The position numbers and the translations under genes were made by a program. Of a stretch of DNA of 64,000 nucleotides, positions 33,880 to 42,123 are shown in pieces. Below the pieces are notes generated by a model, which was not told where the DNA came from, searched no databases, and saw nothing but the letters and a program-made list of their open reading frames with translations. The stretch lies in assembly GCA_020636405.1 (NCBI GenBank), contig JACJXW010000004.1, positions 3,522,001 through 3,586,000 of the forward strand, written 5' to 3'. The first letter of the stretch is position 1. The number at the start of each line of letters is the position of its first letter. This DNA comes from Lewinellaceae bacterium. Its GTDB lineage: Bacteria > Bacteroidota > Bacteroidia > Chitinophagales > Saprospiraceae.

Positions 33880-35193
33880 CTGAAGATACTTCAACCTTTT
33901 TACAGCAGTAATGTCCGCGCCCTGCAGGCCTTTCACCTGTTGCGGCAGGGGGCGACTATTGTGATTGCCGTTCTGCTGGCCAAAAGCCCGCTTTCCACTG
34001 CGGATATTGGCATCTATGAGATGCTTTTATATATCGGCTTTACGCTGACGACCTTCTGGGTAACGGGCTTGATGCAAGGCTTCCTGGCCCTGTATCCCCA
34101 GCTTCCGGAAGAGGAAAGGCCGGTTTTTTTGTTCAATGCCTATCTTCTGTTCTTCTTCGCCAGCTCCATCGTCCTTGCCCTTCTGTTGTGGGGGAAAACG
34201 GGTGTCCTTCTGGTGTTGACCGGACAGGACAGCTTGCCTTTTTATGAGCTTTTCGCTGTTTTTCTATGGCTTAACGTGCCTTCTTACCTGGTAGAGAATT
34301 TCTATCTTGTCCTGCGCAAACCCCGGGCAATCCTCTATTTCGGCCTGATGGCCTTCGGCCTGCAGGTGCTGGCGGTTCTTGTACCTGTTTTTCTGGGCTT
34401 CGGCCTGCTTTGGAGCTTTTATGCGCTTCTCGCGCTAGGGGTTTTGAAATTCGTTTGGCTTCTGGCTCTCGTGGCAAAAAGAAGCGCTTTCCATCTCAAC
34501 ATTGCTGTAGCCATGCGGTGGGTTTGGCTCTCAGTCCCTCTAATGCTCTATGCCCTTATGGGGAGCTTCAACCAATCTTTCGACAACTGGCTGGTCAATT
34601 TCTTCTACCGCGGTGACGAACAGGCTTTTGCCGTTTTCCGTTATGGTGCCCGGGAGCTCCCTCTGGCCCTGGCCCTGGCCAACGCTTTTGGCTCCGCCAT
34701 GCTCCCCGAAGTGGCTGCCAACCTGGAAGCGGCGCTGGTCGCCATCAGGGAAAAATCACTGAAGCTGTTCCACCTTCTTTTTCCTCTGTCCATCTTCCTG
34801 GTGCTCTCCAGTAAGTGGCTCTTTCCCCTGGTTTTTAATGAAGACTTTGGGGAAAGTGCGATCATTTTCAATATATTCCTTCTGGTGACTGTAAGCCGCC
34901 TCCTTTTCTCCAGGACCATTCTGGTAGGCCTGAATGCGAACCGCATGATCTTTTACTTTTCTGTTTTCGAGTTGGCTTTCAATGTGGCCCTTAGTTTTGC
35001 ATTGGTACCCTTCCTGGGGTTATCCGGCATCGCTATTGGCACGGTGGCGGCTTATACCCTGGAAAAGGTGCTGCTTTGCTGGTATCTTTACAGCAAATTC
35101 GGTATCGGCCTTGCCCGCTATACGAATATGCGCTGGTACCTGGCCTACTCAACCTTGATGGTGCTGGGTTTTGTGGTGGCTTTGTTCTTCTAA
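33880..35193 (+). CDS. Oligosaccharide flippase (MATE/MVF-fold), non-ATG start
   Basis: About 438 residues with roughly twelve membrane helices, of the polysaccharide biosynthesis/Wzx type. The frame is open back to the preceding stop (33873) and holds LQPFYSSNVRALQAFHLLRQ before the first helix, which looks like a genuine N-terminus. No ATG is in frame; CTG 33880 fits best, TTG 33940 would delete this amphipathic segment. It may export a lipid-linked glycan. Starting so close to the saccharopine dehydrogenase stop suggests co-translation. Confidence 0.8.
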   Translation: MKILQPFYSSNVRALQAFHLLRQGATIVIAVLLAKSPLSTADIGIYEMLLYIGFTLTTFWVTGLMQGFLALYPQLPEEERPVFLFNAYLLFFFASSIVLALLLWGKTGVLLVLTGQDSLPFYELFAVFLWLNVPSYLVENFYLVLRKPRAILYFGLMAFGLQVLAVLVPVFLGFGLLWSFYALLALGVLKFVWLLALVAKRSAFHLNIAVAMRWVWLSVPLMLYALMGSFNQSFDNWLVNFFYRGDEQAFAVFRYGARELPLALALANAFGSAMLPEVAANLEAALVAIREKSLKLFHLLFPLSIFLVLSSKWLFPLVFNEDFGESAIIFNIFLLVTVSRLLFSRTILVGLNANRMIFYFSVFELAFNVALSFALVPFLGLSGIAIGTVAAYTLEKVLLCWYLYSKFGIGLARYTNMRWYLAYSTLMVLGFVVALFF

Positions 35194-35213
35194 GGCATTC
35201 TAATAGTCTATTT

Positions 35214-36032
35214 ATGATCCAATACCGAACGCCGGACATAACTATTTTTGAAAGTGCCCTCTACCGTACCACCAGTACGGTCATTCAGACGGGAGGCATC
35301 ATCCTGATCGTAGACCCCAACTGGTTGCCGGCAGAGGTCGCCCGTATCCGGCAGTTTGTTGTGGAAAAGCGAGCGGGCAGGCCATTATATCTGCTCTTTA
35401 CCCATTCCGATTACGACCATATCCTGGGGTGGCAGGCCTTTCCTGAAGCCCGGGTGATCGCTTCCACGGCATTTGTGGAAAACCCGGAGAAGGGAAAATG
35501 CCTGGAGCAGGCCCGCCAGTTCGATGAAGAATTCTATATACGAAGGGATTATCCTCTGGGTTATCCTGGAGTTGATATTGAAATTAATGAAGATGAGCAG
35601 ATTGTAGAGCTGGAAGGGGCCCGCCTGCGTTTTTTTCTGGCGCCCGGCCATACTGCCGACGGGCTTTTTACGCTCGTGGAAAACACCGGCACCTGGATTG
35701 TCGGCGATTATCTTAGCAATATCGAGTTTCCCTTTATCAATCATAGCAACTTCGCCTACGAGCAGTCCATGCAGAAGGCCTTGCATGTGATCCGGGAATA
35801 CGAGCCCGGGCTACTTATTTCCGGACATGGAGATGCTACGGCCGCCAAAGCGGAAATGCTTCAACGGTACAACGAATCCCTGGAATATCTCTATCAACTT
35901 CGGCTCGCTGTACAATCCGGAGAGCCCTTTCCGGAAGAAGAGCTCTGGAAACGTTATGGGAATAAACGAGGGCTGGCGTTGCCGCATAGGGAAAATATGG
36001 AGTTCGTACGAAAGGAGCTGAAAGGACTTTGA
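35214..36032 (+). CDS. MBL-fold metallohydrolase
   Basis: A 272-residue metallo-beta-lactamase-fold protein. The metal motif reads FTHSDYDHILGW, with Asp at the usual second histidine (HxDxDH), followed by PGHTADG, IVGDYLS and ISGHGDA for the remaining ligands. The variant HxDxDH form is seen in several MBL subfamilies. ATG 35214 (MIQYRTPDITIFE) matches the fold start; the frame continues from inside the flippase gene. The substrate is unknown. Confidence 0.88.
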   Translation: MIQYRTPDITIFESALYRTTSTVIQTGGIILIVDPNWLPAEVARIRQFVVEKRAGRPLYLLFTHSDYDHILGWQAFPEARVIASTAFVENPEKGKCLEQARQFDEEFYIRRDYPLGYPGVDIEINEDEQIVELEGARLRFFLAPGHTADGLFTLVENTGTWIVGDYLSNIEFPFINHSNFAYEQSMQKALHVIREYEPGLLISGHGDATAAKAEMLQRYNESLEYLYQLRLAVQSGEPFPEEELWKRYGNKRGLALPHRENMEFVRKELKGL

Positions 36033-36058
36033 CCCGAATAAGGCGTTTTTCGATGGCC

Positions 36059-37108
36059 TTAAAGTTCGCGGCTAGCCGACATCAGGTTGGCTAGCCGGTA
36101 GGCCAGGATTGCTCCGGCCTGCCCATCGGGGACATTTCCTTGCCCAGCTACCCCGCACAGGCCAAATCCGATGACCTCCAATTCGGCGTCTACCAGTCGT
36201 TTGACGAGGTACAGCGCCTCTTCAAAGTCGAATCCACCAGAAGTGGAGGGGACAGCATTTGGGCGGTACTGTGGCTGCAGAGCGTGGATATCGAAACTCA
36301 AGTAGACCTTATCCGGGAGGCCGCGGATAATATCACTGCAAATCTGGCTGAATGTATGTCCCCGGTAGAGGCGCCTGCGGATCTCGTGGTGGTAAAATAC
36401 GCTAATGTGTTCCCGTCCGGCAGTAAACGCTTCTTCATCAGGCGTGGCAGATCGGACACCGGCCAGCGCCAGGCGTTTGATGCTGTCTAGTTTTAGGGCA
36501 GCGGTGAGCCAGGTATCGGACGAATAAACAGGGATGTCGGGGCGTTGCTGTAAACCCATAGTTTCCCCCAAGTGCAGAATGCCAAATTCGTTGTACCGCT
36601 CAGCCAGAGCTTCCAGGAGCCCGAGTTGGGTACTGGTGTCCCCGCCAATGAGCCCGGCCTGCTTTTTTTGGCCAAGCAGGGCCGAGGCGTCTTGCCGGAG
36701 CCCATTTCGGAGTAGGATGTTTTCTTTATGGATCTCTTCGAGCAAAGCCTGAACATAACCGTCTTTGGAGGATATGCTGCCCTTTTGGGCAAAAAGCCGG
36801 AGCGCTGCCATCTTTTCCACCAACCGATTTCCCTGAAGTACAACCTGGCCCTCCGGAAGCCGGAGGTAAATACCTCTTTTCCAGGCTTCTGGCTGGTCAG
36901 GGTCATATAGGGATAGGCGATGCGAGTTTTCCAGGATGTTAACCGGAGCCGTATGAGGCCCGCTCTCCATGGGGCCATCGCCGCCCCAGGGCGCGGAGAG
37001 CAGGACCACTTCCGCTTCCGATTCAGAAAAAGGAAGGCCCATGAAGTGGCCATTGTTGGGGCGTGGGACGGCAGGATTGAAGTTTTTAACCTTTTCGGCT
37101 GTGCTCAT
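36059..37108 (-). CDS. Arginase/formimidoylglutamase-fold protein with degenerate metal site
   Basis: A 349-residue ureohydrolase-fold protein that has lost most manganese ligands. The GGDHS motif reads GGDTS (T158), the DAHxD motif is replaced by the HLGETMG segment (179-185), and the final motif reads SFDIHALQP (271-279), with D273 kept but H275 and Q278 in place of aspartates. Surrounding fold motifs (GFGLCGVAG near the end) are clear. So it is probably a non-catalytic ureohydrolase paralogue, perhaps regulatory or scaffolding. It diverges from the polyamine genes at 37228, and active family members include agmatinase, so a link to polyamine synthesis is plausible. Confidence 0.85.
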   Translation of the reverse strand: MSTAEKVKNFNPAVPRPNNGHFMGLPFSESEAEVVLLSAPWGGDGPMESGPHTAPVNILENSHRLSLYDPDQPEAWKRGIYLRLPEGQVVLQGNRLVEKMAALRLFAQKGSISSKDGYVQALLEEIHKENILLRNGLRQDASALLGQKKQAGLIGGDTSTQLGLLEALAERYNEFGILHLGETMGLQQRPDIPVYSSDTWLTAALKLDSIKRLALAGVRSATPDEEAFTAGREHISVFYHHEIRRRLYRGHTFSQICSDIIRGLPDKVYLSFDIHALQPQYRPNAVPSTSGGFDFEEALYLVKRLVDAELEVIGFGLCGVAGQGNVPDGQAGAILAYRLANLMSASREL

Positions 37109-37182
37109 GTTGCAGGGATTATGAATTCTTGCCGGTGGCGGATTTTGTTGAGTACTAATCGTTTTAGCCGCTTCAAAATAAC

Positions 37183-37190
37183 TACATTTG
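37183..37190 (+). promoter_or_regulatory. Putative -7 box for the polyamine operon
   Basis: TACATTTG fits TAnnTTTG and lies 37 bases before the ATG at 37228. A weak TTTT -33-like element is at 37162-37165. Confidence 0.45.
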
Positions 37191-37227
37191 CGTGAATTTT
37201 TGCACGAACTAAATACTATTCGCTATT

Positions 37228-38436
37228 ATGTCAAAAGTCCTGATCATTGGCGCCGGGGGCGTTGGGAGGGTCGTCACCTATAAATGCGCCCAGCACCCGG
37301 AAATCTTTTCTGAGATCTTACTGGCCAGCCGTACTCAATCTAAATGCGACGCTATCGTTGCTGATGTAAAAAAGGATACCGGCCATTCCAAAATAGGAAC
37401 AGCCAGGGTAGACGCCGATAACGTGCCTGAATTGGTGCAGCTTATTCGCAAATTCCAGCCGGAAATGGTCATTCACGTGGCCCTTCCGTACCAGGACCTT
37501 ACGATCATGGATGCCTGTCTGGAGACCGGGGTCCATTACCTTGATACGGCCAATTATGAACCCAAAGACGAAGCCAAGTTTGAATACAGCTGGCAGTGGG
37601 CCTATCAGGATAGGTTCAAGGAAAAGGGGCTACTTGCCGTTCTGGGTTGTGGATTCGACCCCGGAGTGACCAGCATTTTTACCGCTCGTGCTGCCAAACA
37701 CCATTTCGATGAGATCCATTACCTGGACATTGTCGACTGCAATGCTGGTGACCACGGGAAGGCCTTTGCCACCAACTTCAACCCGGAGATCAATATCCGT
37801 GAGATCACCCAGAAAGGCCGTTACTATGAGAATGGCCAATGGGTGGAAACAGAGCCCCACGAGATCAGCAAAATGCTGAACTACCCCGGGATCGGCCCCA
37901 AGAATTCCTACCTCATCTACCATGAAGAACTGGAGTCACTGGTCAAGAATTTCCCTTCTATTAAGCGTGCCCGTTTCTGGATGACCTTCGGCGAGGAATA
38001 CCTCACCCACCTGCGGGTTATCCAGAACATCGGTATGTCCCGCATCGATCCGGTAAAATATAAAGGTGTAGACATCATCCCGCTGGAATTCCTCAAAGCA
38101 GTGCTGCCCGACCCGGGAGATCTTGGAGAGAACTACACAGGGCAGACCTCCATTGGGTGCCGCATCCGCGGATTAAAGGACGGGAAGGAGCGCACCTACT
38201 ACATTTGGAACAATTGTAGCCATGAAGCTGCTTTTAAAGAAACCGGGGCACAGGGTGTTTCCTATACTACGGGCGTGCCGGCCGCCCTGGGGGCTATGAT
38301 GATGCTCACCGGCAAATGGAGCGGGAAGGGCGTATTCAATGTGGAGGAGTTTAACCCCGACCCCTTCCTGGACCAGCTCGGGCCCATGGGCCTGCCCTGG
38401 GAGGAACAATTTGATGTTGACCTGGAATTGGATTAG
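37228..38436 (+). CDS. Carboxy(nor)spermidine dehydrogenase, saccharopine dehydrogenase family
   Basis: A 402-residue enzyme: Rossmann motif VLIIGAGGVGRVVTYKC, then HVALPYQDLTIMDACLETGVHYLDTANYE, LGCGFDPGVTSIF and IWNNCSHEAAF. It uses NADPH to join aspartate semialdehyde to putrescine or diaminopropane, giving carboxyspermidine or carboxynorspermidine. The decarboxylase nspC follows 78 bases later, making the complete alternative spermidine route common in Bacteroidota. A hairpin (38451-38489) separates the two genes. Confidence 0.93.
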   Translation: MSKVLIIGAGGVGRVVTYKCAQHPEIFSEILLASRTQSKCDAIVADVKKDTGHSKIGTARVDADNVPELVQLIRKFQPEMVIHVALPYQDLTIMDACLETGVHYLDTANYEPKDEAKFEYSWQWAYQDRFKEKGLLAVLGCGFDPGVTSIFTARAAKHHFDEIHYLDIVDCNAGDHGKAFATNFNPEINIREITQKGRYYENGQWVETEPHEISKMLNYPGIGPKNSYLIYHEELESLVKNFPSIKRARFWMTFGEEYLTHLRVIQNIGMSRIDPVKYKGVDIIPLEFLKAVLPDPGDLGENYTGQTSIGCRIRGLKDGKERTYYIWNNCSHEAAFKETGAQGVSYTTGVPAALGAMMMLTGKWSGKGVFNVEEFNPDPFLDQLGPMGLPWEEQFDVDLELD

Positions 38437-38450
38437 CGAGGTATTGGAGT

Positions 38451-38489
38451 TGTGTCCACATACTTATACGAATAAGGTATGTGGACACA
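38451..38489 (+). promoter_or_regulatory. Intergenic hairpin before nspC
   Basis: Arms 38451-38463 and 38477-38489 form a perfect 13-bp stem, extended by TTAT/ATAA (64-67 with 72-75) with a single bulged G; loop ACGA. It ends 25 bases before the nspC ATG. CACATACTTA recurs at 38488-38497, which would allow alternative pairing. It may be an attenuator, an RNA processing site or a translational control element. Confidence 0.55.
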
Positions 38490-38514
38490 CATACTTACAC
38501 TCATACACTGACCT

Positions 38515-39651
38515 ATGATCGATTATTCCAAAATACCGTCTCCGGCTTTCGTGCTGGAGGAAAAGCTCCTGCGGCAGAACCTGGAATTGATCCGCGGCGT
38601 ACAGGAACGTGCGGGGGTGTCCATCATCCTGGCGCTGAAGGGTTTTGCCATGTGGAAGGTATTCCCAATGGTAGCAGGTTACCTGAAGGGAGCTACGGCC
38701 AGTTCATTGCATGAGGCGCGGCTGATCTTTGAAGAGATGGGCGTCCGGGCACATACTTACGCCCCGGCCTATATTCCTGCCGAATTTGAGGAGATCATGC
38801 GGTACAGCAGCCACATTACCTTTAACTCTCTGAACCAGTATCATTTATACAAGAGTAAGCTAAATGATGCTCCACAATCCATATCGGCCGGCTTGCGGGT
38901 CAACCCCGAATATTCCGAAGTAGAAGTGGACTTGTACAATCCTGCCGCCAAAGGCTCCCGCCTGGGTGAAGCACCGGATAACCTCGGGGACAGATTGCCG
39001 GACGGTATTGAAGGGTTACACTTTCACACCCTCTGTGAGTCGACATCCTACGACCTGGAAAAGGTGCTGGGCGCATTTGAAAAGCACTTCGGCCGGTTCT
39101 TTCCTCAATTGAAGTGGGTAAATTTCGGTGGTGGGCACCTCATGACGCGCAAAGGGTACGACATCGATCATCTTGTCAGGTTACTAAAGGCCTTCCGGGA
39201 AAAGTACGGCCTTGAAGTCATTCTGGAGCCGGGCAGCGCCATTGCCTGGGAAACGGGAGACCTGGTCTCCACAATCCTGGACATTACCGATAACCGGGGA
39301 GTGAAAACAGCTATCGTCGACGTATCTTTTACCGCTCACATGCCGGATACACTGGAGATGCCTTACCGCCCCCGTATCGTAGGAGCTTCGGATGTACAGC
39401 CGGACAAGCCCACCTACCGCATCGGCGGTGTCAGCTGCCTGGCAGGCGATTATATGGAAGCTTATTCCTTTGAAAAGGAGCTGCAGCCGGGAGGGCAGGT
39501 CATCTTCAAAGATATGATCCATTACACCATGGTAAAAACGAGTACCTTCAACGGTGTTAAACACCCCAGCATCTGCATCTGGCATGAGGACGGCACCCTG
39601 GAGGTAGTACGGAATTTCGGCTATGAGGATTTCAAAAGGCGGTTGTCCTGA
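38515..39651 (+). CDS. nspC: Carboxynorspermidine/carboxyspermidine decarboxylase
   Basis: A 378-residue alanine-racemase-fold PLP enzyme: PSPAFVLEEKLLRQNLEL, the PLP lysine in ILALKGFAMWKVF, GLRVNPEYSEVEVDLYNP, LHFHTLCES and the substrate region FGGGHLMTRKGYD. It decarboxylates carboxynorspermidine or carboxyspermidine to the polyamine. Together with the upstream dehydrogenase this makes spermidine or norspermidine without S-adenosylmethionine decarboxylase. No speA/speB is in the window. Confidence 0.95.
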   Translation: MIDYSKIPSPAFVLEEKLLRQNLELIRGVQERAGVSIILALKGFAMWKVFPMVAGYLKGATASSLHEARLIFEEMGVRAHTYAPAYIPAEFEEIMRYSSHITFNSLNQYHLYKSKLNDAPQSISAGLRVNPEYSEVEVDLYNPAAKGSRLGEAPDNLGDRLPDGIEGLHFHTLCESTSYDLEKVLGAFEKHFGRFFPQLKWVNFGGGHLMTRKGYDIDHLVRLLKAFREKYGLEVILEPGSAIAWETGDLVSTILDITDNRGVKTAIVDVSFTAHMPDTLEMPYRPRIVGASDVQPDKPTYRIGGVSCLAGDYMEAYSFEKELQPGGQVIFKDMIHYTMVKTSTFNGVKHPSICIWHEDGTLEVVRNFGYEDFKRRLS

Positions 39652-39686
39652 TATCCGATATTGCAGCTAACCCAAGATCAAGGCTA

Positions 39687-40529
39687 TTGACCATTAACCA
39701 GGCATATCAACAGCTCGTCCGTCGCCTGGAAAGGCTTTACGGGGAAGGGGAAGCCAAGAGCATCGCCCGCATCGTCTTTGAGGACGCTTTCGGTGTTCGC
39801 AATTTCCTCAGGCAGGATGCCCTTTCTCCGAAGCAAAGTGCCCAACTTGGCATGATCACTTCCCGCCTTTTGGCTCATGAGCCGGTGCAATACATTCTGG
39901 GGGCGGCGGACTTCTACGGCCTCAAATTCAGAGTGGATCAGCGTGTCCTGATACCTCGCCCGGAAACAGAAGAACTGGTGCACTGGATGCTGGAAACGCT
40001 GGAACAGGGGCACTTAAAAGTGCTGGACATCGGAACGGGCAGCGGCTGTATCCCTGTAACGCTCAAAAAACACCGTCCGGGTTGGGACGTTTGGGCGGTA
40101 GACATCAGCCTGAAAGCGCTGGAGTTAGCGGAAGAAAACGCCCGTACGAATGGGGTTGAAGTACAATTTCAACCGTTGGACATTCTGAAGGAAAGCCAAT
40201 GGGCGGAACTGGGCCGGTTCGATGCCATCGTCAGCAACCCGCCCTATATTCCCCGGCGGGAGTCGGCCCTTATGCCGGAAAATGTCAGGCATTACGAACC
40301 CCATCTGGCCTTGTTTGTAGACAATGAAGCCCCTCTTGTATTCTACCGTGCCATCAGCCGCTTTGCCAAGCAACACCTCAGCCCTGGTGGTTTCCTCTTT
40401 TTTGAAGCCAACGAATTCAATGCAGGTGAAGTTGCTAAAGTTGTTGAAAAACAGGGGTTTAAAGGTGTTGAAGTCAAGCAGGACTTGAACGGAAAGGAAC
40501 GGATGGTTCGGTGTCAGTTGGCTCAATAA
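39687..40529 (+). CDS. prmC: Peptide chain release factor N5-glutamine methyltransferase, TTG start
   Basis: A 280-residue SAM methyltransferase: helical N-terminal domain, RVLIPRPETEELV, the SAM motif VLDIGTGSGCIPVTL and the catalytic NPPYIP. It methylates the GGQ glutamine of release factors RF1 and RF2. No in-frame ATG precedes the conserved N-terminus, so TTG 39687 is used. It lies 35 bases after nspC and may share its transcript. Confidence 0.94.
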   Translation: MTINQAYQQLVRRLERLYGEGEAKSIARIVFEDAFGVRNFLRQDALSPKQSAQLGMITSRLLAHEPVQYILGAADFYGLKFRVDQRVLIPRPETEELVHWMLETLEQGHLKVLDIGTGSGCIPVTLKKHRPGWDVWAVDISLKALELAEENARTNGVEVQFQPLDILKESQWAELGRFDAIVSNPPYIPRRESALMPENVRHYEPHLALFVDNEAPLVFYRAISRFAKQHLSPGGFLFFEANEFNAGEVAKVVEKQGFKGVEVKQDLNGKERMVRCQLAQ

Positions 40530-40545
40530 TATTTTGGCGTCCCTG

Positions 40546-41235
40546 TCAATCCTGTCGGAAAAAAGAGTTTACCAATTCTATCAGCACTTCATTCAGCTTT
40601 TCAATGGCTAAAGGGATGTTCCAGTTTTCCCGGTTTCGGGCTTCCACGTAGTTGGAAATAGACCGAATCTCCAGGAATGGGATGCCCTCCTGTCGGCAGG
40701 CGTAGAAAAATGCAGCGCCTTCCATACTTTCCACCTCTGCATCCGGATATTTGGCCCGGATGGCATCAATATCGGGCGGATAACCATGGACCTTGTTCAC
40801 ACTGATCCCGTGGGCGATGGGCAGGAAATGGAACTGCCCGGCGGCGGCATTGAGTAGTTTTCCATTGGTGAAAGGGGCGGCACTGGCTTCGATCAGGCCC
40901 AGTTCATGAACGTCAGTAAAGGATCCGTCGGCCTCCTGTACCCCCAGGTCGGCAAAGCGCTCGCTGGAAACCTGCACCACTTCTCCGATGTTGAGCTCGC
41001 GGTTGATCGCTCCTGCGATGCCGGCGTTGACGGCCAAATGAACTTCTTTGTTTGCCAGTATCTTCCCCATCCCATATGCCATCATCGGCAGGCCCACTCC
41101 TGTGACCAACACGGAAACTTCTAATTCTCCTTTTTGAAATGTAAAATGGCCACTGGTGACGAATTTCTTCTTCAGGTAATCCAGGAGGGGCTGGATCTCA
41201 AATGGGGTGGCAGCGGCAAAGAGAATATTCATCAA
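40546..41235 (-). CDS. mqnB: Futalosine hydrolase
   Basis: A 229-residue nucleoside phosphorylase/hydrolase-fold protein: ILFAAATPFEIQPL, TGVGLPMMAYGMGKIL, VNAGIAGAINRELNIGEVVQV, ISVNKVHG, ESMEGAAFFYAC and EIRSISNYVE. It cleaves futalosine (or aminodeoxyfutalosine) in the alternative menaquinone pathway. It marks the organism as using the Mqn route. It converges with prmC across 16 bases. ATG 41232 is an alternative start. Confidence 0.93.
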   Translation of the reverse strand: MMNILFAAATPFEIQPLLDYLKKKFVTSGHFTFQKGELEVSVLVTGVGLPMMAYGMGKILANKEVHLAVNAGIAGAINRELNIGEVVQVSSERFADLGVQEADGSFTDVHELGLIEASAAPFTNGKLLNAAAGQFHFLPIAHGISVNKVHGYPPDIDAIRAKYPDAEVESMEGAAFFYACRQEGIPFLEIRSISNYVEARNRENWNIPLAIEKLNEVLIELVNSFFRQD

Positions 41236-41286
41236 AGATCAATTTAATGTGAGGCCAGTCGTTGGATGCGGTGATCTGGCTTGCGG

Positions 41287-42093
41287 CTATTTATTAAAAG
41301 TTATCCCTGCAGCTGGTGTAAAGCCCAGCACCTGATGGTATGTAGAGGCTATGTCTATGCTAAGGCCATTGGGCAGGGCGTATCCCAGCCCAAAACTGAG
41401 TTGGGATGGCTGAGTTGCTACCCCGAACCGGAGAAAGAGGGGGTCGATGATCTGGTATTCTATGCCAAACTTGGCGCGGGCGTCGTAATCAATGTCCTTC
41501 TCTACTTCCGCGAGGAGGCTCAGCTTATTGGAAGGAAGATAGCTGAGTCCCAGTTTGAGCACCGTAGGCATCAGGTTTTCTTCGGCCAGTTTTACCCTGC
41601 CGGGACTAAACAGGTGAATGCCCAGGTGAAGCTGAGGCAGAAGCTCCGCCTGAGCCCCCACTTCAAAGGTGAAGGCAGCTTTGTTCCCGTACTCCGGGAT
41701 GCGGGTATTCAACATCAGGAGCTGGGCCCCGATGGACAATTTTTCCAGAAGCTTGCGGCCGTACGCCAGGCCGATACGTTGCTCGTTGTACTGCTCAAAC
41801 CCAAAGTAGTGAAGGCTAAGCCCGAAAGTGCCTGAACGGGTAGGCAGGGCGGCCCCAAAGCCTATGGCCTTGATTGCACTGACCAGAAAACGTTGCTCCC
41901 CGTAGGCCGTTACGGCCATAGTTTCCAGATGTGCCAGGCCAGCCTGGTTGGAGAAAATGCTATTGATGTCGGTATAGGTAATGCCGGTATACCCCATGCC
42001 TACGCTTCGCGCCCCGGCTGCCGGTGGGGTGCCGTTTTGAGCAAAGAGGTTTTGGAGGCCGAATAAAAAGACTAGAATAGAGAAGTATTTCAT
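41287..42093 (-). CDS. PorV/PorQ-like outer-membrane barrel protein
   Basis: About 268 residues with a signal peptide (ending NLFAQ), then PPAAGARSVGMGYTGITYTD, the N-terminal pattern shared by PorV/PorQ and FadL-like barrels, and alternating barrel strands to a C-terminal AGITFNK. In T9SS, PorV shuttles cargo at the outer membrane and PorQ belongs to the attachment complex. Assignment to either is not secure. ATG 42093 starts a proper signal peptide (MKYFSILVFLFG). GH1 precedes it in the same orientation by 30 bases. Confidence 0.75.
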   Translation of the reverse strand: MKYFSILVFLFGLQNLFAQNGTPPAAGARSVGMGYTGITYTDINSIFSNQAGLAHLETMAVTAYGEQRFLVSAIKAIGFGAALPTRSGTFGLSLHYFGFEQYNEQRIGLAYGRKLLEKLSIGAQLLMLNTRIPEYGNKAAFTFEVGAQAELLPQLHLGIHLFSPGRVKLAEENLMPTVLKLGLSYLPSNKLSLLAEVEKDIDYDARAKFGIEYQIIDPLFLRFGVATQPSQLSFGLGYALPNGLSIDIASTYHQVLGFTPAAGITFNK

Positions 42094-42123
42094 CAGTTTA
42101 ACCTTTAGGCCCAATAGGGCACC

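Noticed and set aside
38481..38714. 77-residue frame starting in the nspC hairpin
   Set aside because: A shadow of nspC; the His/Thr repeat arises from the CACATAC repeats.
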